Numbered from the stretch's first letter, positions 1-5,796 are shown. The stretch is 6,950 nt of DNA from UBA8437 sp003445035 (GCA_937901285.1 CALCHI010000507.1:1-6950); one strand, 5' to 3'. Notes: a model not told the origin generated them from the letters alone. Translations and numbers: made by a program.

Positions 1-1306
1 CGTCGTCGGGCAGGTCGAGCGTCGCGTCCTCCAGGATGTCGCACTCGATCCCGCACAGCACCTCGATCCCCGACACGCTGCCGCGGATTTTGTCGATCTG
101 CTTCCAGTGGTCCCTCAGCCGCTTGGCATCCAGCCCACCGGCCATCGTGACCCGCTTGGAGTGATCGGTGATGGCAATGTACTTCCGCTTTCTCGCCTTG
201 GCCGCGGCGATCATCTCCTCGATCGACGCCGTCCCATCCGTCGCGGTGGTGTGCATGTGCAGGTCGCCGCGGATGTCGGCCAGCGTGACCAGTTCGGGCA
301 ACTTTCCCGCCTCGGCCATCTCGAACTCGTCGCGGTCCTCTCTCAGCTCGGGAGGGATCCACGGCAGCCCGACCGCATCGTAGACGTCCTCCTCGGTGCG
401 ACCGGCCACCGGCTTTTCGTTCTCGTCAAACACACCGTACTCGTTGACCTTCAGCCCTCGTTCCTGGGCCCGGCGACGAACAACGATGTTGTGCTCCTTG
501 GAACCGGTGAAGTACTGCATCGCCGCCCCGTAGGACTCCTCGGGCACCACCCGCAAGTCCATCTCCAGGCCGCCCCCCTCCCGCTCCAGCAACCTCACGC
601 GCTGTTTCGTCTCGCCCTGGGCCAGCACCTCCTCGACCAGTTCGTGCTCGGCCAGCGCCCCCATCACCTCCGACGACTCGACCCCCTCGGCGATCGTGGC
701 CAAAACGTCCAGGTCCCCAACGGTCTCCTTCAACCGGCGGCTGCTGCCGGCCAGGCTGACCTGCGTCACCGATTCGAGTTCCGAAAGGTCCTCGACGATG
801 CGATCGACCGCCACCCTCGCGGTGGCCAGCCAGGTGCGGGTGCTCCCGTGCCGCGCGATCGGGATCCCCTCCAGGATCGACTGTTCGGTCTTGGCCCCGA
901 AGCCCTTCCGCTCGGCGATCACCCCTTCGGAGGCGGCGGCTTCCAGGGCATCAAGGGACTCGATCCCGAGATCCTTGAACAGCACGCCGACCTTCTTGGG
1001 CCCCAGGCCGGGAATCCGCAACATGGCCACCACCTCGGCGGGCACCTGCTCGCGGAGTTCGTCGAGCTGGTCCAGCCGTCCGGTCTCGACGATCGACGTG
1101 ATCTTCTCGGCCAGGTCCTTGCCGATCCCCGGCAATTCGTCCGGAGACCGCTCGGGATCTTCGACCAGCAACGCGATCGGCTCGGCCAGTGTCTCGACCG
1201 TGCGTGCCCCGCCGCGATGGGCGCGGACCCGGAACGGGTTGGCCCCCTGGATCTCCAGCAGGTCGGCCAGGTCGACCAGCACCCTCGCGACGTCAGCGTT
1301 GCTCAT
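1..1306 (-). CDS. polX: DNA polymerase/3'-5' exonuclease PolX, 3' end cut by window edge
   Basis: Bacterial family-X DNA polymerase with a C-terminal PHP domain, which in this family does gap-filling synthesis and 3'-5' exonuclease/AP-site processing in base-excision repair. The 435 visible residues show helix-hairpin-helix motifs at 58-69 (LPGIGKDLAEKI) and 98-106 (IPGLGPKKV) and a possible third at 135-144. The polymerase palm follows: GSSRR at 187-191, metal-binding D198 and D200 in GDLD, third aspartate D250 in MDLRV, and FTGSKEHN at 266-273, typical of the nucleotide-binding part. The PHP domain begins at about 347 with GDLHMHT (H350, H352), D357, ITDHS (D381, H382) and E421 in GIECD. 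The family is usually about 570-580 residues, so roughly 140 residues of PHP domain, including its last metal ligands, lie beyond the left edge. The ATG at 1306 starts at the usual MSNADVARVL-like N-terminus; only a weak GGA lies 6 nt upstream. It starts 16 bp after the stop of the secreted-protein gene, suggesting co-transcription. No key residue is missing in the visible part. Confidence 0.96.
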   Translation of the reverse strand, partial: MSNADVARVLVDLADLLEIQGANPFRVRAHRGGARTVETLAEPIALLVEDPERSPDELPGIGKDLAEKITSIVETGRLDQLDELREQVPAEVVAMLRIPGLGPKKVGVLFKDLGIESLDALEAAASEGVIAERKGFGAKTEQSILEGIPIARHGSTRTWLATARVAVDRIVEDLSELESVTQVSLAGSSRRLKETVGDLDVLATIAEGVESSEVMGALAEHELVEEVLAQGETKQRVRLLEREGGGLEMDLRVVPEESYGAAMQYFTGSKEHNIVVRRRAQERGLKVNEYGVFDENEKPVAGRTEEDVYDAVGLPWIPPELREDRDEFEMAEAGKLPELVTLADIRGDLHMHTTATDGTASIEEMIAAAKARKRKYIAITDHSKRVTMAGGLDAKRLRDHWKQIDKIRGSVSGIEVLCGIECDILEDATLDLPDD

Positions 1307-1322
1307 TCGAGTTCCGTCTCGA

Positions 1323-2171
1323 CTAGCGTCCTGCGATCGTGCTACCCGGCAGCGCCGGACGAAGTGACGGCTGGATGTCGATCACGCGACGGGCCACCAC
1401 CACCGACCCGAGTCGACGAGCGGCCGTCGAAGCCCGTCTCGCAATGCGAGCCCGGGACGGGACCACGTGATGCACGATGCCGACATCCTTGCCCGACACC
1501 ATCGATGTCTTCTTCTCGACCGGCTTCTTCTCGACCGGCTTCTTCTCGGCCGGCTTCTGGATCTTCGGGATCACCTGCCCCGGATCGGCGTCGGTATCAA
1601 TGGGCGGACGGAAGGTCCGGGTGTCAGTCTGTCCTTCGCCGGCGGCCTGGGGATCGGTGGCAAACGTCCTGGGAGCCGCCTGGGACTTCTGCCAGCCTCC
1701 GGTCGAAGCCGATCCGGCCGGCAGCGTGATCGGACACCCGCCGTAGCCACAGGGAGAACAGCCCCATCTCCCGCCGTAGGGCGAGTAGCCGGGACGGCAG
1801 CCAAAAATGCCGCCGAACAACGCCGGGATCAGGTTGGGCAAACGGGGCATGCAGGGAGAACCGTATCCGTAGGAAGATCCGTAAGCGTTCCCGTAATACG
1901 GTGCGGCGGCCGCCGGTTGCGAGTAGATCCGCTGAGGAGCCATGTAACCGTACGAGGCCGGTGGACAACCGTTGACTGCGTACCCACCGTACGCGGCGTT
2001 GGCACCGTAGGATCCGTAGGTGGGCTGGCAACGACCGCCTTGAGGGCCAAACAGGGAATCGATCAACCAGGGAATGACCCCGGCATCGGCTGTCGAAGCG
2101 GAAACCGACAGTCCCAGGACCAGGCAGACTCCCAGTCGAATCGCGCGTCGAGTCAATTTCAGTGATCTCAT
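1323..2171 (-). CDS. Secreted Gly/Tyr/Cys-rich low-complexity protein, function unknown
   Basis: I do not recognise a named family. The 282-residue product opens with a Sec signal peptide: basic MRSLKLTRR, hydrophobic core at about 11-25, and an A-D-A cleavage site ending at residue 30. There is no convincing lipobox. Residues 45-150 are rich in Gly, Tyr, Pro and Ser with SYG/YGYG-type runs and seven cysteines (48, 69, 107, 125, 138, 141, 146), the last three in the short segment WGCSPCGYGGC. Residues 151-205 are polar and probably disordered. A K-P-(V/A)-E-K repeat fills 206-220, and residues 239-262 are arginine-rich. The start at 2171 is chosen because the signal peptide begins there and GAGGG lies 7 nt upstream; the longer frame to 2267 adds 32 residues that would bury the signal sequence. 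A role in the envelope or extracellular matrix is inference from composition only. polX follows after 16 bp. Confidence 0.8.
   Translation of the reverse strand: MRSLKLTRRAIRLGVCLVLGLSVSASTADAGVIPWLIDSLFGPQGGRCQPTYGSYGANAAYGGYAVNGCPPASYGYMAPQRIYSQPAAAAPYYGNAYGSSYGYGSPCMPRLPNLIPALFGGIFGCRPGYSPYGGRWGCSPCGYGGCPITLPAGSASTGGWQKSQAAPRTFATDPQAAGEGQTDTRTFRPPIDTDADPGQVIPKIQKPAEKKPVEKKPVEKKTSMVSGKDVGIVHHVVPSRARIARRASTAARRLGSVVVARRVIDIQPSLRPALPGSTIAGR
1510..1554 (-). repeat. Three 15-bp tandem repeats encoding KP(V/A)EK
   Basis: Three head-to-tail copies of TTCTTCTCGACCGGC (plus-strand reading; the third has one A-to-G change) lie in frame in the secreted-protein gene. Read on the minus strand they encode KPAEK-KPVEK-KPVEK followed by one more K. 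In-frame 15-bp units can expand or contract by slippage without breaking the gene, so copy number may vary between strains. The product is a charged, probably extended linker. Confidence 0.9.
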
Positions 2172-2178
2172 CTCAACA

Positions 2179-2183
2179 CCCTC
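2179..2183 (-). promoter_or_regulatory. Ribosome binding site of the secreted-protein gene
   Basis: The minus strand reads GAGGG here, 7 nt before the ATG at 2171. It supports the start at the signal peptide rather than the upstream in-frame start at 2267. Confidence 0.6.
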
Positions 2184-2284
2184 GCGTGCGGTGTCTCTTC
2201 TGTGGGGAAACCCGTTCCAACAGGGACCGGCCGACGTCCAGGGCCTCACAACCGTTCCCATCAACACGACCGGCCAGCTATCCT

Positions 2285-2314
2285 GTTTTACCGGTGCTGT
2301 TCGAGCAGTGTCAA
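2285..2314 (-). promoter_or_regulatory. Sigma-70-type promoter for the secreted protein-polX unit
   Basis: On the minus strand a perfect -35 box TTGACA (2314-2309) is followed after 18 bp by TAAAAC (2290-2285, 4 of 6 to TATAAT). Transcription would begin near 2278 and give a leader of about 105 nt before the ATG at 2171. The spacer contains the imperfect palindrome CTGTTCGAGCAG (2297-2308), which could be an operator. The perfect -35 is persuasive; the long spacer and weak -10 lower confidence. Confidence 0.5.
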
Positions 2315-2385
2315 CAGGCTGCCCGAGCCGGTTGTGCGTACCCGGTTCTCAAGCTGGATCTATCCCCCCGGAGACCCGCTCAGCG

Positions 2386-3414
2386 ATGGAAGACTCCGGG
2401 CTGTTCGATTTCTGGGACCCGTCCTGCCGCCCCCTGCAGCCGGCCGTTCCACCGGCCGAACCCGGCTTCAGTGGCGCCACCGTGATGCGAATCACGACCG
2501 CTCGGGGGCCGTTGGCCGTCCGCGGCTGGCCACTCGACGGCTTGCCGCGGCAGCGACTCGAGGCCCTGCACCGCCTGCTGGAACACGTCGCCCCGACCGC
2601 ACCGGTCGCGGTTCCTGTCACCACCGGCGACGGCGGAAGGCTGGCCGAATGGCAGGGACGCCTGTGGCAACTGGAGCCCTGGATGCCTGGAACCGCCGAT
2701 TTTCGCGACGACCCGTCACCGACGAGACTGGAGGAAGCGATGGCAACACTGGCCCGGTTTCACCGGGCCGCGCGAGGGTTCGTCGCCGACCGGGGAGCGG
2801 AAACGTGGTTCGCGTCGTCCGAATCGAGGCGTTCTCCGGCCGTCGGAGAACGCCTCGAACAACTCGCCGACTACCAGCGACGCTGGGACCGGCTGGTTCA
2901 CCGGGCCCGCGAAGCGGTTTCCGGGTGGGCCGACTGGACCGGATTGCTCGTCGACGTCGACAGGCTGTTCGGACGTGGAGCCGCCGCCGTTGCCGGGCAA
3001 CTGCAGACGGTCCAGTCGACCGGGTACCGCTGCCAGCCGTGCCTGAGAGACATCTGGCACGACCACCTGCTGTGGACCGGCGACCAGGTGACAGGACTGA
3101 TCGACCCGGGCAGCTGCCGCAGCGACAACGTGGCGATCGACCTGTCCCGGCTGCTGGGCAGCCTGGTGGGAGACGACACCACGGACTGGGATCGGGGGCT
3201 GGCGGCCTACGATCGACACGCCGGACTCGACCTGGCCGAAGCCGGATTGGTGACCGTGCTCGACCAGAGCACGGTGCTGCTTTCCGGGGCCGTGTGGATG
3301 GAACGTCTGGCCGGGGGGCGGGTCGGGGTGCAGTCCGCGGCGGCCGTTAACCGGCGGCTGACCGGGGTGGTCGGCCGCATGCGGGAGCTGGCCGAACGGC
3401 TCGGATTCAATTGA
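2386..3414 (+). CDS. APH-like phosphotransferase enzyme family protein, substrate unknown
   Basis: Protein-kinase-like small-molecule kinase of the aminoglycoside/choline phosphotransferase fold, 342 residues, no signal peptide, presumably cytoplasmic. The N-lobe has GFSGATVMRI (27-36), matching the nucleotide-binding strand-loop-strand, then LAVRGWP (43-49), where such proteins carry the beta-3 'LR' segment. LARFH (122-126) is the usual helix of the family. The catalytic segment is CLRDIWHDHLLW (219-230) followed by GLIDPGS (237-243). By alignment D222 would be the catalytic aspartate and D240 the metal-binding one, while the usual HGDxxxxN reads LRDxxxxH, so His and Asn are replaced. I recall similar RDxWHDH loops in other planctomycete proteins, so this may be a subfamily trait rather than decay. 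The ATG at 2386 is preferred: the frame is open back to 2074, but that extension has no family features, overlaps the opposite gene, and GGAG lies 12 nt before 2386. The substrate cannot be told and antibiotic resistance should not be assumed. Confidence 0.82.
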   Translation: MEDSGLFDFWDPSCRPLQPAVPPAEPGFSGATVMRITTARGPLAVRGWPLDGLPRQRLEALHRLLEHVAPTAPVAVPVTTGDGGRLAEWQGRLWQLEPWMPGTADFRDDPSPTRLEEAMATLARFHRAARGFVADRGAETWFASSESRRSPAVGERLEQLADYQRRWDRLVHRAREAVSGWADWTGLLVDVDRLFGRGAAAVAGQLQTVQSTGYRCQPCLRDIWHDHLLWTGDQVTGLIDPGSCRSDNVAIDLSRLLGSLVGDDTTDWDRGLAAYDRHAGLDLAEAGLVTVLDQSTVLLSGAVWMERLAGGRVGVQSAAAVNRRLTGVVGRMRELAERLGFN

Positions 3415-3415
3415 C

Positions 3416-3434
3416 CTGGCCGCAGTGGCCCCAG
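3416..3434. terminator. Possible hairpin between convergent genes
   Basis: The 24-bp gap between the convergent stops holds CTGG-CC-GCAGT-GG-CC-CCAG, which can fold into a 4+2 bp stem with a 2-nt bulge and a 5-nt loop on either strand. There is no T-run after it, so it is at best a weak or bidirectional terminator. The call rests on position and foldability only. Confidence 0.25.
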
Positions 3435-3438
3435 CGGT

Positions 3439-4230
3439 TCACTCGTCGTCGAACCCGCCCCGCTGCAGGTCCTCGATAGCCTCCTCGGCCGCGCGTTTCA
3501 CACCCTCGTCCTGGTCCGACTCGATCACCGCCCTCAGGATCTCCTCGGACCGTTCGGCGCGAAGCTCGCCGATGGCCTCCACCGCCGCGGCGCGGACCCG
3601 GTTCTTCTCATCGGATGTCGCCACCTGCTCGAGCACCTCCAGGTTGTCGCTTCCCCCGAGTTCTCCCAGGGCGCGCGAGGACCAGACCCGTGGCAGCCAC
3701 TCGTCATCCTCCAGAGCCATCTGGGCCAACCGCCCGGAGAGCCCGCCGATCTCGGCGGCTCCGACCAGTCGCGCTGCGGGCGAGCGGGTCAGCGGAACGG
3801 GGTGATCGAGCAACTCGGCTATCCGGCGATGCGACTCGTCGGTGAAAACGCATGTCATCGCCAGCAGGCTGCGTTCGGCCACGTTGCGGACCTTGTTGAC
3901 CGGGTCGATCAGGGCATCGAGCAGCGCGGCGACTGTTGCCGGATCGGGATGGAATTCGAGCCCCGAAGCCGCCAGGACGCGGAACTCGGGATCGTCCTGC
4001 TTCAGCAGAACTCTCAGGCGGGCGACCCCCGCTTCGTCGGGCATCCTCGCCAGGGCCTGGGCCGAAGCGGTTCTGGCCGGGGTGCCCACGTCGGGGCTGG
4101 TCATCAGTCCGGCCAGGGCCTCGACCACCTCCTGGCCCCGGGCCTCGGTCGCCTCGGCAATCGCCTCGTTCCGCACATCCGCATCGTCGCTGGCCAGCCG
4201 TTCAAGCAACCCGTCGCCCATCTCTGACAC
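3439..4230 (-). CDS. HEAT-repeat (PBS-lyase-like) protein
   Basis: A 263-residue protein built almost entirely of about eight helical repeats of roughly 30 residues, at about 6-30, 36-62, 67-95, 97-126, 131-158, 164-192, 196-222 and 228-256. Each has the pattern LxxLLxDxDxxVRxxAxxALxxL. Clear examples are LKQDDPEFRVLAASGL (76-91), DEWLPRVWSSRALGEL (176-191) and KNRVRAAAVEAIGEL (209-223). The acidic C-terminus ends DDE. There is no signal peptide, membrane segment or catalytic motif. HEAT arrays of this type usually act as protein-binding scaffolds or as accessory factors to another enzyme; the partner is not evident. It starts 52 bp after the stop of the PLP-enzyme gene on the same strand with no terminator between, so the two are probably co-transcribed. 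The start is GTG at 4230, set by a strong Shine-Dalgarno; an ATG three codons further in (4221) is the alternative. It ends 24 bp from the convergent phosphotransferase gene. Confidence 0.9.
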   Translation of the reverse strand: MSEMGDGLLERLASDDADVRNEAIAEATEARGQEVVEALAGLMTSPDVGTPARTASAQALARMPDEAGVARLRVLLKQDDPEFRVLAASGLEFHPDPATVAALLDALIDPVNKVRNVAERSLLAMTCVFTDESHRRIAELLDHPVPLTRSPAARLVGAAEIGGLSGRLAQMALEDDEWLPRVWSSRALGELGGSDNLEVLEQVATSDEKNRVRAAAVEAIGELRAERSEEILRAVIESDQDEGVKRAAEEAIEDLQRGGFDDE

Positions 4231-4233
4231 CCC

Positions 4234-4241
4234 TCACCTCC
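4234..4241 (-). promoter_or_regulatory. Strong Shine-Dalgarno deciding the GTG start
   Basis: The minus strand reads GGAGGTGA here. The GGAGG core lies 6 nt before the GTG at 4230 but 15 nt before the alternative ATG at 4221, so the GTG is favoured as the start of the HEAT-repeat gene. Confidence 0.75.
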
Positions 4242-4282
4242 GACTGCTCAGCCGCGTTTCATCCCGCACCACTCGCCCGGTT

Positions 4283-5386
4283 TTAGTGCAGCTTGCCCCG
4301 CCCGGCGATCTCCCAGACCTCCTCCAGCACACCACCCCGGCAGGCGAAGAAATGGTCGTGGAGCACGGTGGTGAAATCGGCGTAGCCGACGATCAATTCG
4401 ACCTTGTCCCCGATTGTCAGGTCAACCGCGTCGTCGACCAGGCTCAACTCGCAGTGCTCGGCACTCATCCGGACCACCTCGGTCCCCGGATATTCCTTGA
4501 CCAGCGGGAGATGGGCATCGGGGTTGAGCGTCTTGCGGCCGCTGTCGAGCACGGCCCGGTTCTTCTCGGGACGGCTGACAACGGTCGCCAGCACCGTCAG
4601 GCCGTACTCGAGGCCGGTGACGCCCATCTGCAACTGGTACATCGGGTCGGCGAAGATCCCGCCGCCGGCCTGCAATTCGGTGACAGACGGACAGTCGCTG
4701 GTGAACTGGTAGCTCCCGGTGCCGCCGGCGCTGACGATGTCGCAGCACAGCCCCTCGTCCCGCATCGTGTCACGGGTCTCTTCGAGCAGTCTCATCGCGG
4801 CGTTGATCTGGGTCCGTTTGTCATCGGGATCCTCGACCTTCAACAGGTGGCCTTCGTAACCCATGATGCCGACCAGTCGGAGACCGTCGAGCTCGGCCGC
4901 GGCGCGGGCCAGTTCGATGGCGTCGCGGCCGGGCAGGACACCCACCCGGTCGAGTCCGACGTTGATTTCCAGGATCACCCGACAGCTGACACCGGCCTCG
5001 TGACAGGCGGCCGCCAGCGGCTGGGCCTGGGCGAAGTGGTCCAGCGCGATGATCGGGTCGGCGGTTTCACAGAGCCGGGCGACGCGTTGCACCTTCGGAG
5101 CTCCGACGATCATGTTGGCCACCAGGATGTCGGTGATGCCGGCGGCGGCCATCACCTCGGCCTCGGACACCTTGGCACAGGTGACCCCGATGGCACCGGC
5201 CGCACGCTGCCGGTGAGCGATCTCCGGCGTCTTGTGACACTTCTCGTGCGGCCGCCACTGCTTGCCGCGTTCGGTCATGAACGAGGCCATCCGCGAGATG
5301 TTGGCCTCCATCACATCGAGATCAATGCACAACGAGGGGGTGTCGAGATCGGCCTGGGGGGTGCCGGGGGAAGGAAGAGTGCTCAT
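4283..5386 (-). CDS. DSD1-family fold-type III PLP enzyme (D-threonine aldolase-like)
   Basis: A 367-residue cytoplasmic enzyme of the D-threonine aldolase/D-serine dehydratase family: an alanine-racemase-type barrel followed by a beta domain. These use PLP plus a divalent metal on D-beta-hydroxy-amino acids. Visible are DLDTPSLCIDLD (13-24); RPHEKCHK (45-52), with K49 the likely PLP lysine; IGVTCAKVSEAEVMAAAGITDILVAN (66-91 overall); RVILEINVGLDRVGV (136-150); GYEGH (176-180); VSAGGTGSY (218-226) and ELQAGGGIFADPMY (237-250), which fit the phosphate and active-site loops; then LDSGRKTLNPD (280-290) and SAEHCEL (308-314). Near the C-terminus, where characterised members have a metal-binding HxC or HxD, this protein reads YAD (335-337), so the His appears replaced. 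Substrate and reaction are therefore uncertain. The start at 5386 begins the family's N-terminus; the longer frame begins at 5446, inside the likely -10 box. No Shine-Dalgarno is visible before 5386. Probably heads a two-gene unit with the HEAT-repeat gene. Confidence 0.88.
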   Translation of the reverse strand: MSTLPSPGTPQADLDTPSLCIDLDVMEANISRMASFMTERGKQWRPHEKCHKTPEIAHRQRAAGAIGVTCAKVSEAEVMAAAGITDILVANMIVGAPKVQRVARLCETADPIIALDHFAQAQPLAAACHEAGVSCRVILEINVGLDRVGVLPGRDAIELARAAAELDGLRLVGIMGYEGHLLKVEDPDDKRTQINAAMRLLEETRDTMRDEGLCCDIVSAGGTGSYQFTSDCPSVTELQAGGGIFADPMYQLQMGVTGLEYGLTVLATVVSRPEKNRAVLDSGRKTLNPDAHLPLVKEYPGTEVVRMSAEHCELSLVDDAVDLTIGDKVELIVGYADFTTVLHDHFFACRGGVLEEVWEIAGRGKLH

Positions 5387-5520
5387 AACTTGATGGCAAT
5401 TCGAATGAAGGTTGTGAACGAAAACGGGCCAGAACAGGGCGGTCATGATAGCCGACCCAACACGCGGGAGGAATCGGCCGGGCCGTCGGAGCAGCCCGAA
5501 AAAAACCCGATCGGGGACGG
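5387..5520. other. Divergent intergenic region upstream of the rRNA promoter
   Basis: This is the left part of the 449-bp gene-free stretch between the PLP-enzyme start and the 16S gene. No coding sequence or tRNA is seen. It holds the minus-strand -10 candidate at 5445-5450, a seven-A tract at 5499-5505 and the palindrome CCCGATCGGG at 5506-5515, both just upstream of the rRNA -35 box. The two divergent promoters lie about 70 bp apart. Confidence 0.7.
5445..5450 (-). promoter_or_regulatory. Candidate -10 box for the PLP-enzyme gene
   Basis: The minus strand reads TATCAT (5 of 6 to TATAAT), which would place the start of transcription near 5438 and give a leader of about 50 nt to the ATG at 5386. 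The matching -35 position (TTCCTC, 17 bp upstream) is poor, so confidence is modest. Confidence 0.35.
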
Positions 5521-5548
5521 TTGACAGCCTTGGGCAGCCTGCTACGAT
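5499..5548 (+). promoter_or_regulatory. rRNA operon promoter with UP-like A-tract
   Basis: A perfect -35 TTGACA (5521-5526) is followed after 16 bp by TACGAT (5543-5548, 4 of 6 to TATAAT), placing the start of transcription near 5555. Seven consecutive As at 5499-5505 fall at about -56 to -50, where UP elements contact the alpha subunit of RNA polymerase. The bases after the -10 (GGCCCGAC) are GC-rich, the discriminator type linked in other bacteria to growth-rate and ppGpp control of rRNA. This is the best promoter in the window; control by ppGpp is inference from that feature. Confidence 0.75.
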
Positions 5549-5609
5549 GGCCCGACGCGGCGCTTAACGGTGCCGTCTCCGGAGACCTGTTTCGACGGGC
5601 TCACCGGAT

Positions 5610-5622
5610 TGTTCTTTGACAA
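5610..5622 (+). promoter_or_regulatory. boxA antitermination element 1
   Basis: TGTTCTTTGACAA closely matches the bacterial rrn boxA type (TGCTCTTTAACAA or TGCTCTTTGACAA), the RNA site for NusB/NusE in rRNA antitermination. It lies about 55 nt into the leader, a usual place. Confidence 0.7.
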
Positions 5623-5642
5623 ATTGGTTGGTGGCCCTCGTT

Positions 5643-5717
5643 CAGCGATTTCAGTCGCTGGATCCTTCGGGATGCGGCTGATTGCACGAGTTTGACCACT
5701 CGTGCTTCCAGCATCAG
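5643..5717 (+). promoter_or_regulatory. Three consecutive hairpins in the rRNA leader
   Basis: Hairpin 1 is CAGCGA/TCGCTG (5643-5648 with 5655-5660, 6-nt loop). Hairpin 2 is ATCC-TTCG-GGAT (5662-5673), a short stem on a UUCG tetraloop. Hairpin 3 is GCACGAGT/ACTCGTGC (5684-5691 with 5698-5705, loop TTGACC), extended by CTGAT/ATCAG (5678-5682 with 5713-5717) across an internal loop. All stems listed are perfect. None has a following T-run, so they look like leader folding or processing structure rather than terminators. Confidence 0.65.
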
Positions 5718-5776
5718 GCTTTTCTCTGCTAATCCCCCGTTCCTCACCAGAACCCTCTAGCGGCTCTCCTCTGCCC

Positions 5777-5796
5777 GGTCTTTGACCAGGTGGTTG
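5777..5796 (+). promoter_or_regulatory. boxA-like element 2, direct repeat of the first
   Basis: This 20-nt stretch (GGTCTTTGACCAGGTGGTTG) matches 16 of 20 bases of 5611-5630 (GTTCTTTGACAAATTGGTTG), sharing TCTTTGAC and TGGTTG at identical spacing. It lies about 40 nt before the mature 16S end. It may be a second antitermination site or part of the processing stem. Confidence 0.5.

Noticed and set aside
107..1729. 540-residue plus-strand open frame
   Set aside because: It is antisense to polX and the secreted-protein gene. Its translation lacks any recognisable domain and the minus strand carries unmistakable PolX motifs; long antisense frames are expected in high-GC coding DNA.
1467..2165. 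232-residue plus-strand open frame with LLLDRLLLDRLL repeats
   Set aside because: The repeats are the reverse reading of the KPVEK tandem repeat; no independent coding support.
2297..2314. LexA/SOS box upstream of the polX unit
   Set aside because: The site matches neither CTGT-N8-ACAG, GTTC-N7-GTTC, nor the CGAAC-N4-GTTCG type.
2074..2385. N-terminal extension of the phosphotransferase to 2074
   Set aside because: The added 104 residues resemble no part of the family and overlap the divergent gene's signal-peptide region and promoter.
2202..3350. 382-residue Arg/Pro-rich plus-strand frame overlapping the phosphotransferase gene
   Set aside because: It is a +1 or +2 shadow of the phosphotransferase reading frame, with composition typical of out-of-frame GC-rich DNA.
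5499..5515. CCCGATCGGG followed by T7 on the minus strand as an intrinsic terminator
   Set aside because: The palindrome has no room for a loop without opening most of the stem, and no leftward transcript is evident for it to stop. The same bases fit better as an A-tract upstream of the rRNA promoter.
3842..5524. 560-residue plus-strand open frame
   Set aside because: It is antisense to both the HEAT-repeat and PLP-enzyme genes, which have clear family motifs, and runs into the rRNA promoter.
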